Assembly: GCF_001424835.1 (NCBI RefSeq)
Contig: NZ_LMCQ01000004.1
Coordinates: 65,707 to 129,706 of the forward strand
Source: Variovorax sp. Root318D1
GTDB taxonomy: Bacteria > Pseudomonadota > Gammaproteobacteria > Burkholderiales > Burkholderiaceae_C
DNA: 64,000 nt
Direction: 5' to 3'
Both the position numbers and the translations under genes were made by a program. Shown here one piece after another: positions 43,544-52,490 of the stretch; the first letter of the stretch is position 1; every line of letters begins with the position of its first letter. The notes beneath the pieces were generated by a model that did no database searches, was not told where the DNA came from, and was given only the letters and a program-made list of their open reading frames with translations.

Positions 43544-44920
43544 TCAAAGTGCGGCCAGCTCTTCGAGCGTGATCGGCTTGATGGGAGGGCGGATGCGGTA
43601 GTGGCCGACCTCGGCCGGGGAGACACCGCGTTCATATGCGATGACCTCGGTGACCGTGAGGCCGCATAGGCGGCCCTGGCAGGGGCCCATGCCGCAGCGC
43701 GAGAAGGCTTTGGTCTGGCTCGGCCCCGTGCAGCCGAGCGCGACCATCCGGCGCAGCTCGCCGGCCGAGACCTCCTCGCAGCGGCACGCGATCACGTCGT
43801 CGGCCGGCACGCGATGCTGGATCTTGGGGCGGTAGAGCGTATCGAGGAAGGGCCGGATGTGCAGCTGCCGACGCAGCGCCGATCGCAGCGGCTCGGCCTC
43901 GCGGTCTCGCTCGAGTTCCGGCAAGCGCCCCGCGCTGTGCGCCGCGGCCAGTGCAGCGAGCTGTCCTTGCACGGCCGCCGCTGCACCGCCGGAAATGCCA
44001 CGCCCGTCGCCGGCGATGAGGAAGCCGTCCAGCGCGAGGCGGCCCCAGGCATCGGTCTGCGGCAGCCAGCACAGCTGCTGGTCGTCCCACCGGTGCGCGA
44101 GCCGCAGCGACGCCGTGATCTGGTTGTTGGGCACCACGCCCTGGTGCAGCAGCACGAGGTCGGTCTGCACGCGGTGCGACGTACTCCCGATGCGAAAGCG
44201 CAGGGCCGTGGCTCGTTCGCCGCCTTCCACCGATAGATCGCATGCGCCGCGATAGAAGGGGATGCCGGTGCCCTTGATGCTGCGGATCAGGGCCAGGCCT
44301 TTCTTCACATCGCGCCATCCCGCCAGGGCACCACCGATGTGTCGCAAGGCCCGCAGGTAGTCCTTGTGCCGCGTGGTGTCGACGATGGCGCCGATGCGAA
44401 CACCGGCCCGCAAGTACTGCCACGCCAGCAGGTACAGCAACGGCCCGCAGCCGGCGAGCACGACCGGCTGCGATGGCGCCACGCCGGCGCTCTTGAGAAG
44501 GATCTGCGCCGCGCCGGCGGTCATCACGCCGGGCAGTGTCCAGCCCGGAATCGGAAATGGCCGCTCCATTGCACCGGTGCACAGGATGACCTGGCCGGCG
44601 GTAATGGACTGGGATCGCCCATCCTTCAAGTAGTGAATGGCTCGATCGCGGGTGATGTTCCAGACCGATGCGCCGCCCACGTGCCGCGCCGTCGATTGCG
44701 TGAAGCGCTCCACCAGCGCCCGGCCTGCGGCGTAGTCGTCGCCGAGCACCTGCAGCCGATCGGCACCGGCGCGCGCGACGTCGCGGTAGATCTGTCCGCC
44801 GGGATGCACCTGCTCGTCGAGCAGCGCGACCGACAGGCCCCGTTCGGCCGCGGTGGCGGCGGCTGCGAGGCCCGCAGGACCCGCGCCCACCACGGCGACG
44901 TCCACCGTTTCAAGCGGCAC
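43544..44920 (-). CDS. FAD/NAD(P)-dependent oxidoreductase with BFD-like [2Fe-2S] domain (HcnB/OoxA type)
   Basis: A 458-residue flavoprotein: FAD motif VAVVGAGPAGLAAAATAAER, LDEQVHPGGQIYRDVARAG, NAD motif VVLAGCGPLLYLLAWQYLRA, then the C-terminal BFD-like cluster domain with Cys in VIACRCEEVSAGEL and CGMGPCQGRLCG. This is the large subunit of heteromeric opine oxidases, HCN synthases and some proline dehydrogenases; it takes electrons from the DadA-like subunit and passes them on. Its start overlaps the 2Fe-2S gene by 11 nt. Confidence 0.9.
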   Translation of the reverse strand: MPLETVDVAVVGAGPAGLAAAATAAERGLSVALLDEQVHPGGQIYRDVARAGADRLQVLGDDYAAGRALVERFTQSTARHVGGASVWNITRDRAIHYLKDGRSQSITAGQVILCTGAMERPFPIPGWTLPGVMTAGAAQILLKSAGVAPSQPVVLAGCGPLLYLLAWQYLRAGVRIGAIVDTTRHKDYLRALRHIGGALAGWRDVKKGLALIRSIKGTGIPFYRGACDLSVEGGERATALRFRIGSTSHRVQTDLVLLHQGVVPNNQITASLRLAHRWDDQQLCWLPQTDAWGRLALDGFLIAGDGRGISGGAAAAVQGQLAALAAAHSAGRLPELERDREAEPLRSALRRQLHIRPFLDTLYRPKIQHRVPADDVIACRCEEVSAGELRRMVALGCTGPSQTKAFSRCGMGPCQGRLCGLTVTEVIAYERGVSPAEVGHYRIRPPIKPITLEELAAL

Positions 44921-45218
44921 GGCGTGCGCCTTCCTGCGAGCGGATCTTCATGCCTGGCTGCACTGTCACGAGGCAGGCTTGACGATTGGAAATGCCGTCG
45001 ATCTCCAGCAGGCATTCGAAGCAAACGCCCATCATGCAGTAGGGCGCACGCGGCGCACCCGACACGGGCGTGGAGCGAAAGCGCGACACCTCGGTCGCCA
45101 ACAAGGCGGCAGCCACCGAGCGCTGGCCCAGCACCGGAAGGCGGCGGCCGTCGAACTCGACTTCGATGTGGGGCTCGGTGGTGGCCGAGATCGGGCGAAA
45201 GAGCGGTTCAGTGGGCAT
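44910..45218 (-). CDS. (2Fe-2S)-binding small subunit (HcnA/OoxX type)
   Basis: A 102-residue protein with a plant-type [2Fe-2S] domain: EVEFDGRRLPVLGQRSVAAA, then the C-x4-C-x2-C...C pattern in YCMMGVCFECLLEIDG and RQACLVTVQPGMKI. It is the third subunit expected for an HcnABC/opine-oxidase complex. The ATG at 45218 overlaps the end of the next flavoprotein gene by 11 nt. Confidence 0.9.
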   Translation of the reverse strand: MPTEPLFRPISATTEPHIEVEFDGRRLPVLGQRSVAAALLATEVSRFRSTPVSGAPRAPYCMMGVCFECLLEIDGISNRQACLVTVQPGMKIRSQEGARRAA

Positions 45219-46350
45219 GGTGGTGGTCCAGGGCTTGTGCCCCAGGGTCGGCGGCGGGAAAGCGGTCGCCCGTGAAGGCGTCAAGCTCCTCGGGCGCGGC
45301 TGAGCCGTCGATCCACGGCGCGATGCGAAAGGCGTGGGCTGCGGCCAGCGTCACGCCGCTGTGGCACGTGACGACGTAGGCCCCAGGGCACGACTTCGAT
45401 TCCTGGTAGATCGGATAGCCATCGGGCGTCATCACCCGCAACGCGCCCCACACCCGAACCACGTTGAGCTGGCCGATCACGGGAAAACTGGCGATGGCGC
45501 GGCGCGAGAGCTCGGCGAGCGTGCTGTTCGTTGTGCTGTCGTCAAAGCCCGCATCTTCCATCGACTCACCGATCTGGATGCCGCCCTCGCAGGTCTGGCG
45601 GATATGGCCCGTGGGATGGTCGAGGATCTTTTCGCATCGCTCGGTGATGAGCAATTGCCCGCGGTTCGGTCGCACCGGCGCATGCAGGCCCACTTGCCCG
45701 GCCAGGCGTGCATTGCCCAACCCCGCGGCCAGCACCAGCTTGGGCGCGCGAAACTGCTGGCCGCCGCTGTGCGCCGTGAACAGGCCGTCTGCATGCGTGA
45801 TGCGCTGCACCCCGTGCCCCGTCTTGAGCACCATGCCTTGCCGGGAGCACGCGGTGTGCAAGGCGCGCAGCAGCTTGAGTGGATTGACGTGGCCGTCCAT
45901 CGGCGAGTAGCTGGCGCCGAGCACCGTCGGTCCGATGTGGGGCAATCGCTGCAGCAGGGCCGCGCGGTCCAGCATCTCGTACGGATAGTCGCCGCCCACC
46001 TCATCGCGCACGGCGGCAAGCCGTTCGGCGCGCGCCTCGAGCTCTGCCTCGGAAAAGCACAGGTTGAATGCGCCCGCCTGCCTGACCTGGACGTCGATGC
46101 CGGTTTCGCGCTGAAGGCGCGCCGCCAGAGCGGGCCATTGGCGGGCGGATTCCCGGGTCCAGCGGGCATATTGCGGAAAGCCGCGGCCTTTGCCGTGGAC
46201 CCAGATCAGGCCGAAGTTCCCGCGCGAAGCGCGGAACGCGTCGTCGCCTTCATCCAGGACCGTGATCTTCTTGCCGGACTGGCCCAGCCCATAGGCCACT
46301 GCGGTGCCGACCAAGCCGCCGCCGACCACGATCACATCGCTCGCGAGCAT
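45208..46350 (-). CDS. D-amino-acid-oxidase-fold flavoprotein, HcnC/OoxB-like subunit
   Basis: A 380-residue FAD protein: DVIVVGGGLVGTAVAYGLGQ, SRGNFGLIWVHGKGRGFPQY (a hallmark of OoxB/HcnC), and the C-terminal GALRVMTPDGYPIYQESKSC, VVTCHSGVTLAAAHAFRIAP. It carries out the C-N bond oxidation of the amine/opine substrate. It ends with a His-rich tail (DHHHAH). Five bp separate it from the second DAAO-type gene. Confidence 0.9.
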   Translation of the reverse strand: MLASDVIVVGGGLVGTAVAYGLGQSGKKITVLDEGDDAFRASRGNFGLIWVHGKGRGFPQYARWTRESARQWPALAARLQRETGIDVQVRQAGAFNLCFSEAELEARAERLAAVRDEVGGDYPYEMLDRAALLQRLPHIGPTVLGASYSPMDGHVNPLKLLRALHTACSRQGMVLKTGHGVQRITHADGLFTAHSGGQQFRAPKLVLAAGLGNARLAGQVGLHAPVRPNRGQLLITERCEKILDHPTGHIRQTCEGGIQIGESMEDAGFDDSTTNSTLAELSRRAIASFPVIGQLNVVRVWGALRVMTPDGYPIYQESKSCPGAYVVTCHSGVTLAAAHAFRIAPWIDGSAAPEELDAFTGDRFPAADPGAQALDHHHAH

Positions 46351-46355
46351 CGATG

Positions 46356-47681
46356 CTAGAACTCAGCAACCTTGCCCCATGCCGAGCCACTGAACCGCGC
46401 CGGCCGGTACGGGACGGGGTCCACGATCGGTTCGGCGCCGCTGGCAAGGTCCGCGATCAGGTGGCCGGCGCCGGGTCCGATGCCAAAGCCGTGGCCGGAA
46501 AAGCCCGCGGCCAAAATGAATCCGGGCAGCCCCGGCACTTCGCCGATGCCTGGAACACCGTCTGGCGTGCTGTCGATATAGCCAGCCCAGGCATGTGTGA
46601 TCTTTGCGTCCCGAAGTTGGGGCAGCAGTTCGACCGCGCGGCGATGGGTCTCCTTGATGCTCACGGAATCGGGCTTCGGATCGAGGATGCGCACGCGTTC
46701 CATGGGCGTTGGCGCATCGAGCCGCCACCGCGCCAGCGTTTCATGGCCACTCCGAATGGCTTCCAGGCCGCCCGGACGAAGGTTGCGCCAGCGCTTGGCG
46801 AACATGGGCACGAACTGCGGAGCAAAGCGCACGAACTGACCTGTCGGATCCACCCGCGCGCGGCCGCTGATGGCCAGTGCATAGCGTCCGTCGTTGCGGC
46901 GCGTGGCGGACACGCCCGCGCTCACCACGGCATCCGGCAAGCGATGTGCCACCGGGGACACGCTCAGGATGGATTGACGGATCGACGCCTGCGGAAAGCG
47001 GATGCCCAGCTGCCGGCAGAACGACGACGCCCAGGCGCCACCGGCCATCACAACCGTCTTGGTCTTGATGACGCCGGCTTCCGTGATGACGCCGCTGACG
47101 CGTCCGGCTTCGGTCTCGATGCCGCGGGCGGCGCAATTCTGGTGGACGCTGCCCCCGAGCTTGATGAGCGCAGCGGCCACGGCCGGTGCGGCCTTGCCGG
47201 GATCGGCGGTGCCGTCGCTGGGCGAGAAGACGCCGCCCTTCCAGGCGCGGCCGGTTGCCTGTCCGCGCTCGGCGGCCTCGCGGCTGCTCAGCATGTGCGT
47301 CGTCACGCCGGCGGTCTTCGCAAAATCGCGCCAGCTGGCCCAGCGGGAAATCTCGGCCTCGTCATTGCTGAGATACAGCAGCCCGCAGCGATGAAAGCCT
47401 GTGTCCTCACCGCTCTCGGCGGCAAATTGTTCCCACAGGTCGAGGCTCTTGCTCGCCAATGGCAGTTCGCGGGCGTCGCGGTTCTGCTGCCGGCACCAGC
47501 CCCAGTTGCGGCTCGATTGCTCGGCGCCGATGGTGCCCTTTTCCACCAGGGCGACCGAAATGCCGCGCTTGGCCAGGTAGTAGGCGGTGAAGACGCCGAT
47601 GATGCCGCCGCCGATCACGACGACGTCCGCCGAGGCCGGCAGCGTGGGCGAAGTTTGGATGTGGCGAAGCGGAGGCGACAT
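46356..47681 (-). CDS. Second D-amino-acid-oxidase-fold flavoprotein
   Basis: A 441-residue DadA-like protein distinct from its neighbour: VVVIGGGIIGVFTAYYLAKR, SSRNWGWCRQQNRDARELPL, and C-terminal WAGYIDSTPDGVPGIGEVPG, FILAAGFSGHGFGIGPGAGH. The SRNWG(F/W)CR box is frequent in oxidoreductases of secondary amine and imino-acid catabolism. Two DAAO-fold subunits in one operon suggest either two substrates or successive oxidations. Confidence 0.88.
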   Translation of the reverse strand: MSPPLRHIQTSPTLPASADVVVIGGGIIGVFTAYYLAKRGISVALVEKGTIGAEQSSRNWGWCRQQNRDARELPLASKSLDLWEQFAAESGEDTGFHRCGLLYLSNDEAEISRWASWRDFAKTAGVTTHMLSSREAAERGQATGRAWKGGVFSPSDGTADPGKAAPAVAAALIKLGGSVHQNCAARGIETEAGRVSGVITEAGVIKTKTVVMAGGAWASSFCRQLGIRFPQASIRQSILSVSPVAHRLPDAVVSAGVSATRRNDGRYALAISGRARVDPTGQFVRFAPQFVPMFAKRWRNLRPGGLEAIRSGHETLARWRLDAPTPMERVRILDPKPDSVSIKETHRRAVELLPQLRDAKITHAWAGYIDSTPDGVPGIGEVPGLPGFILAAGFSGHGFGIGPGAGHLIADLASGAEPIVDPVPYRPARFSGSAWGKVAEF

Positions 47682-47701
47682 GATGAATCTCGCTCACCCG
47701 C

Positions 47702-48421
47702 TCAGGCCGGGACGGTTTGGCACACGTAGAACTTCGCCACGCGATCGCTGCTTTCCCATCCGATCGGCGCGCCCTGAGGCACGAAAAGCGAATCTCCCGT
47801 GCCCACAGACAGCACGCTGCCGTCAGGTGCTGCGAAGCGCACGCTGCCCGCCACGAGATGCATGAACTCGTTCATGCGATGCGCGCGAACGATCCGGTGG
47901 TAGGGGGTCGAGTCCCAGGCGCCCGCAAGGTACTGCGCGGCGTCATCGGTGAAGACCTTGTCGCTGCGGCACTCCGGCACGGGGCCCAGCAGCACTTCGG
48001 CGGGCAGCGTGCCGGTGGGCGTGAAGTTGGCGTCGGTGTGCAGGGGGAAGACGCCGCGCTTCGTCGGCTTGTCGCAGGCGGCCGCGCAAAACACGAAGCG
48101 CACGCGGGATCCGGCTTCGATACGAAGCGAGGTGCCGCATCCGATGACGGCACCCGCTTCGGGACCGACCACCAGCGGGGCTGAGCCTTCTGCCGTCAGG
48201 GTCAGCTCGCCCTCGACCACGACGATGGTTTCGATGTGGGGATAGCTTTCGACGTCGAGTTCGCCGATGAAGCTGGTGCGGCCGGCGCTCATCTCGCCCG
48301 GTCCTTCCCACGCGATCTCGCGATGCCGCGCAAAGGGGTCGTCCTTGCCGAACGGCGCCCTGCGGAAAGCGGTTGAAACAGGCGCGCCATCGGCGCGATG
48401 CAGTACTAGGGCCACGGTCAT
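47702..48421 (-). CDS. Bicupin domain protein
   Basis: A 239-residue protein with two cupin barrels. The N-terminal half reads SYPHIETIVVVEGELTLTAE; the C-terminal half carries HRMNEFMHLVAGSVRFAAPD and a GDSLFVPQGAPIGWESSDRV strand. Metal ligands are partial: HRMNEFMH keeps His/Glu/His, while the first barrel has HIETIV. It resembles bicupins of amine/ureide metabolism. The role is unknown, 20 bp upstream of the DAAO-type gene. Confidence 0.85.
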   Translation of the reverse strand: MTVALVLHRADGAPVSTAFRRAPFGKDDPFARHREIAWEGPGEMSAGRTSFIGELDVESYPHIETIVVVEGELTLTAEGSAPLVVGPEAGAVIGCGTSLRIEAGSRVRFVFCAAACDKPTKRGVFPLHTDANFTPTGTLPAEVLLGPVPECRSDKVFTDDAAQYLAGAWDSTPYHRIVRAHRMNEFMHLVAGSVRFAAPDGSVLSVGTGDSLFVPQGAPIGWESSDRVAKFYVCQTVPA

Positions 48422-48463
48422 GATTGCTCCTGCGCGATGCGCGATGTCTTCACTGAAAGTCTG

Positions 48464-49945
48464 TCAGTTGCTGCTGGGTGCCGAGGCATCCTGGAAGCCA
48501 AGAATGGCCTTCGTTTCCAGGTACTCCTCGAAACCTTCGATGCCGTACTCGCGGCCGTTGCCCGAGCGCTTGTAGCCACCGAACGGGGCGTCGGGGTTCC
48601 ACGCCGGGTAGTTGATGTGCACCTGCCCGGAGCGGATACGCGCCGCCACGGCACGCGCCGCGGCCAGGTCCTGGCCTTGCACATGGGCACCCAGGCCATA
48701 GACGGTGTCGTTGGCGATCTCCACCGCCTCGTCCACGCTGTCGTAGGGAATGATCGCGAGCACCGGGCCGAAGATCTCCTCCTGCGCGATCTGCATCTGG
48801 GAGTGCACTGCGGAGAAGATGGTCGGGCGGCAGTAGAAGCCGCGGTCCAGACCCTCGGGACGTCCCAGGCCGCCGCACAGCAGCTGCGCACCTTCGGCCA
48901 TGCCGATGCCGATCATTTCCTGCACCCGGTTGAACTGCGCGCGGTTGGCCACTGGCCCATGCGTGGTCTGCTGCGAGCGCGGATCGCCCACGACAAAGGC
49001 CGATGCCGCTTCGAGCGCGAGCCGTTCCACCTCCGGCAGGCGCGCGCGGGGCACGATCATGCGTGTCGGTGCGCTGCAGGACTGGCCGACGTTGCGGAAG
49101 GCGGCCGCCACGCCCTTGGGGACGGCCACAGAGAGGTCCGCGTCCGGCAGGATCACATTGGGCGATTTGCCGCCGAGTTCCTGGGCCACGCGCTTGACCG
49201 TCGGGGCCGCTGCTTGCGCCACCAGGACGCCGGCGCGGGTCGAGCCGGTGAACGAGATCATGTCCACGTCGGGATGCTCGGCCAAGGCGGCGCCGACCTC
49301 CGTCCCGCTGCCGTTCACCAGGTTGAACACACCCGGCGGAAGGCCCGCGTCGTGCACCACCTCGGCAAAGAGCAGGGCGCTCAGGGGCGACAGCTCGCTG
49401 GGCTTCAGGACGACCGTGCAGCCCGCGGCCAGGGCGGCGCCGACCTTGGCTGTGATCTGGTAGAGCGGCCAGTTCCACGGGGTGATCAGGCCGCACACGC
49501 CGATGGCCTCGCGCACGAGGGCCATGTCACCGCGATGGGTGACGAAGGGGTAAGTGCGCGCGTTGTCGCGGGCCACGCGGATGTGCTCCGCCGCGGACGG
49601 CACCTGCGTGAGGCGCGCGAAGCCGATGGCCGCGCCCATCTCCAGCGAGATGGCCTGCGCGAAAAGTTCGGCGCGCTCCAGGATCAGGGCGTGGATGCGA
49701 TCGAGCAGCAAGGCCCGGCTCGGGGCGGAGCTCACGGACCAGGTGGCGAAGGCGCGCCGTGCGGCCACCACGGCCTCCGCGACATCTCTGGCGCTGCCCA
49801 GTGCGATCTCGGCGACCGGCTCTTCCGTCGAAGGGTCGATGACGGCGCTGCGCGCTGGCGTTTCGGGCAGGACCCATTCGCCGTCGACGAAGATGCGGTC
49901 CAGATGGCCAGCGCGCCTGAGGCGCTCGACGATGGAGGAGTTCAT
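48464..49945 (-). CDS. Aldehyde dehydrogenase
   Basis: A 493-residue ALDH: Asn in LITPWNWPLYQITAKVGAAL, Lys in GCTVVLKPSELSPLSALLFA, Glu in AQELGGKSPNVILPDADL, Cys in VGQSCSAPTRMIVPRARL. It is the first gene of the operon and would oxidise the aldehyde or semialdehyde freed by the amine dehydrogenase. It starts 120 bp downstream of a perfect palindrome. Confidence 0.93.
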   Translation of the reverse strand: MNSSIVERLRRAGHLDRIFVDGEWVLPETPARSAVIDPSTEEPVAEIALGSARDVAEAVVAARRAFATWSVSSAPSRALLLDRIHALILERAELFAQAISLEMGAAIGFARLTQVPSAAEHIRVARDNARTYPFVTHRGDMALVREAIGVCGLITPWNWPLYQITAKVGAALAAGCTVVLKPSELSPLSALLFAEVVHDAGLPPGVFNLVNGSGTEVGAALAEHPDVDMISFTGSTRAGVLVAQAAAPTVKRVAQELGGKSPNVILPDADLSVAVPKGVAAAFRNVGQSCSAPTRMIVPRARLPEVERLALEAASAFVVGDPRSQQTTHGPVANRAQFNRVQEMIGIGMAEGAQLLCGGLGRPEGLDRGFYCRPTIFSAVHSQMQIAQEEIFGPVLAIIPYDSVDEAVEIANDTVYGLGAHVQGQDLAAARAVAARIRSGQVHINYPAWNPDAPFGGYKRSGNGREYGIEGFEEYLETKAILGFQDASAPSSN

Positions 49946-50064
49946 GGAGTGGGCCTTTTCGAAACGAGGTCAGGGCTGTTCATCGGCGTCCATGAAGCGT
50001 GGCTACGGATGTTGGGCAATGCGGCGGGGTACGACATGAAGGGGCTGAGGTCGGGCCTTTGGAT

Positions 50065-50080
50065 GCCTAAAAGTTTAGGC
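50065..50080. promoter_or_regulatory. Perfect 16-bp palindrome upstream of the dehydrogenase operon
   Basis: GCCTAAA (50065-50071) and TTTAGGC (50074-50080) are separated by AG. It lies 120 bp upstream of the ALDH ATG, inside a 364-bp non-coding stretch (49946-50309) that otherwise shows no gene. It is most likely an operator for the operon; the cognate regulator is not next to it, since the nearest regulator gene is MarR at 41.1 kb. Confidence 0.5.
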
Positions 50081-50309
50081 TGCGGTGCCCTCGCGCCGAT
50101 GCTGCAATGAGGGTCTTGCACAAAGCAGGCTGCGGTTGTGCGAGTCGCTATAAGCAGATCCTGCCGTCGCGCATTCGTCAGGGGCCTTCGCATCGGACGC
50201 ACTCGACCGGTTGCGGCGCACCGGCGGCGTTGACGCCATCATCGGCCGAGGCATAGCATCTGCCTGCGCGGCACTCTTCAATGCGCCCCGGCCGTGCGGA
50301 GGGATTGTC

Positions 50310-51122
50310 ATGAGCACCATGTCTTCGACCTTCGTCGCCAGCGACGGCGATGGCTATGAACGGCTGATGGGCCGCTGGAGCCGCCTCCTCGCACTGCCCT
50401 TTCTCGACTTCACCGGTACCGCGGACGGCGACCGCATCCTCGACGTCGGATGCGGCACCGGCCACCTGGCCTTTGCCGTGGCGCGACGCACCGGCGCCGG
50501 AGAAGTGCGGGGCGTGGACGTCGCGCAGCCCTACATCGAACATGCCAGGCGCCACAACGAGGATGCGCGCATCTCCTTCGAGGTGGCCGACGCCTGCGCG
50601 CTGCCGTACCCGGCGCAGAGCTTCGATCGCGTGCTCTCGCTGCTGGTGCTGCACTTCGTTCCGGAGCCGGGCAAGGCCATTGCCGAGATGCGCCGCGTCG
50701 CCAAGCCCGGCGCCGTGGTCGCTGCCGCGGTGTGGGACGTGAGGGGCGGCTGCGTCGCCAACCGCATGTTCTTCGACACCGCGGCCATGCTCGACCCCGA
50801 GGCCGGTGCGCGACGGGCCCGCAACTACACGCGGCCCATGACGCGGCCCGGCGAACTGGGCAAGGCGTGGCGCGAGGCCGGATTCAAGGGCGTGGAAGAA
50901 ACGACGGTCGCGATCCGGATGGAGTTCGCCTCGTTCGCGGACTACTGGGGTCCCTACGAGGGCAAGGAGGGTCCTGGCGCGGAATACGTCGCCACGCTGG
51001 ATGCGGACGCGCGCTCGCGGCTGCGTGAGGCTGTGCAGGCGGCTTACCTCGACGGCGAGGCCGATGGTGCGCGCTCATATGTGGCAATGGCCTGGGCCGT
51101 GAAGGGCAAGGCGCCGGCGTAG
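50310..51122 (+). CDS. SAM-dependent methyltransferase (Methyltransf_11/25 type)
   Basis: A 270-residue class I methyltransferase: motif I ILDVGCGTGHLAFAVARRTG, SAM acidic residue in GVDVAQPYIEHARRH, motif II VADACALPYPAQSFDRVLSL, motif III EMRRVAKPGAVVAAAVWDVR. It starts GYERLMGRWSRLLALPFLDF, a form typical of small-molecule methyltransferases. Substrate unknown. It stands alone between two catabolic loci. Confidence 0.9.
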   Translation: MSTMSSTFVASDGDGYERLMGRWSRLLALPFLDFTGTADGDRILDVGCGTGHLAFAVARRTGAGEVRGVDVAQPYIEHARRHNEDARISFEVADACALPYPAQSFDRVLSLLVLHFVPEPGKAIAEMRRVAKPGAVVAAAVWDVRGGCVANRMFFDTAAMLDPEAGARRARNYTRPMTRPGELGKAWREAGFKGVEETTVAIRMEFASFADYWGPYEGKEGPGAEYVATLDADARSRLREAVQAAYLDGEADGARSYVAMAWAVKGKAPA

Positions 51123-51155
51123 TCGACCGCGGCCCGCTTCAAGCTTCTATTTCAA

Positions 51156-51719
51156 ATGAACTCAGCGATGCAGCTCGTCTGGCCGTCGAGGGAGTATCTC
51201 CCCAGCTATGTCTCGGCGCTCGAACGTGGATGGTCGCCCGACAATCTTCGGCCTGAGGCCGCGCAGGAAGAGCTTGCGGCAATCCGGGCCGACGCTGCCG
51301 GCTTTCTCGATGGCTTGGTGGACCGGGAAGCGAAAGGCGCTCCGGTCGCGCTTCCCGATGGCACCACCGTCCCCCGACTTCCGGGATACCGTCGCTGGAT
51401 GTGGGACGGGGAATTCTGCGGCAGCATCGGCCTTCGCTGGCAGCCGGGTACAAATCGCTTGCCCGATTATTGCTTGGGCCACATCGGGTACGGCATCGTT
51501 CCATGGAAGAGCGGGCGAGGCTATGCGACACAGGCATTGGGCTCGCTGCTCTTGGATGCCGCTAACGAGGGCCTGACCTATGTGGAAATCACGACCAGTC
51601 CGGACAACTTCGCGTCGCAAAAGGTTATACGAGCGAACGGCGGAGTCCTGGTCGAGGAATTCAACAAGCGACCCGAATTGGGTGGTTCACCCGAGTTGAG
51701 ATTCCGAGTCGAGATTTGA
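51156..51719 (+). CDS. GNAT family N-acetyltransferase
   Basis: A 187-residue GNAT protein: GSIGLRWQPGTNRLPDYCLG strands, acetyl-CoA loop KSGRGYATQALGSLLLDAAN, then TYVEITTSPDNFASQKVIRA and NGGVLVEEF, the RimJ-like end. The N-terminal third adds a helical extension. Lone gene, substrate unknown. Confidence 0.87.
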   Translation: MNSAMQLVWPSREYLPSYVSALERGWSPDNLRPEAAQEELAAIRADAAGFLDGLVDREAKGAPVALPDGTTVPRLPGYRRWMWDGEFCGSIGLRWQPGTNRLPDYCLGHIGYGIVPWKSGRGYATQALGSLLLDAANEGLTYVEITTSPDNFASQKVIRANGGVLVEEFNKRPELGGSPELRFRVEI

Positions 51720-51788
51720 GCGAAGCGCCCTTCGCTTGCACGGCAGAATGAGGACCAACCCCCACTCATTGCCCTGGCCATCTCCCGA

Positions 51789-52217
51789 ATGGACAACATC
51801 GCCATCACCGCCGCCACGCCCGAAGAACTCCGCTCCGGTGAGCTCGGCCACAAGCTGCGCCACTATAACTACGGCTTCGTCGGCGAGTATCCCGAGCAGC
51901 AGTACATTCGGCTCAACGCGAGGGACGGAAACGGCCGGTTGCTCGGCGGGCTGCGAAGCTTCGTGTTTCTCTACTGGCTCAACATCGAAGTACTCTTTGT
52001 CGAAGCCGACGTGCGCGGCTCGGGCCTGGGCAGCCGCCTGCTGGCCGAGGCCGAGCGGCAGGCCATCGAGTTGGGTGCGACCAATGCGAAGCTTGACACC
52101 TTCGAATGGCAGGCGCCCGCGTTCCACCAGAAGCACGGCTACGAGGAGTACGCGCGCATCGACGACTATGCGCCCGGCTTCTACCTGGCGTCCATGAAGA
52201 AATCTTTGGCGCGCTGA
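51789..52217 (+). CDS. GNAT family N-acetyltransferase
   Basis: A 142-residue single-domain GNAT: acetyl-CoA loop VRGSGLGSRLLAEAERQAIE, then LDTFEWQAPAFHQKHGYEEY. This small form resembles the YjdJ/PhnO-like acetyltransferases. It lies 69 bp after the other GNAT gene. Following it, 52218-52490 contains only a short minus-strand open stretch (52369-52498) with no recognisable feature. Confidence 0.87.
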   Translation: MDNIAITAATPEELRSGELGHKLRHYNYGFVGEYPEQQYIRLNARDGNGRLLGGLRSFVFLYWLNIEVLFVEADVRGSGLGSRLLAEAERQAIELGATNAKLDTFEWQAPAFHQKHGYEEYARIDDYAPGFYLASMKKSLAR

Positions 52218-52490
52218 GGCAGCCTCATCAGGTTTGCTTCGACAACAGGCGTTTTAGGCGCATCTTCAGAAAGCCAAAATACTTCGGGCTTTCGCGTGAG
52301 AATATTTCTTTTCCGTCAAGCATGTACGCCCTCGCGGGATGCTCGGCCGCGTTGTGAGTCTGTCGGGCTCAAGCTCGGATTGACCGAGCCGCAACTGCAC
52401 GAACGGATTCATCGACCGCCAGGCAATGCAGCGCGTACTGCAGCGCATCAACGCCAGAACCGTAGAACCCGCCCATGAACGCCGCATCGC

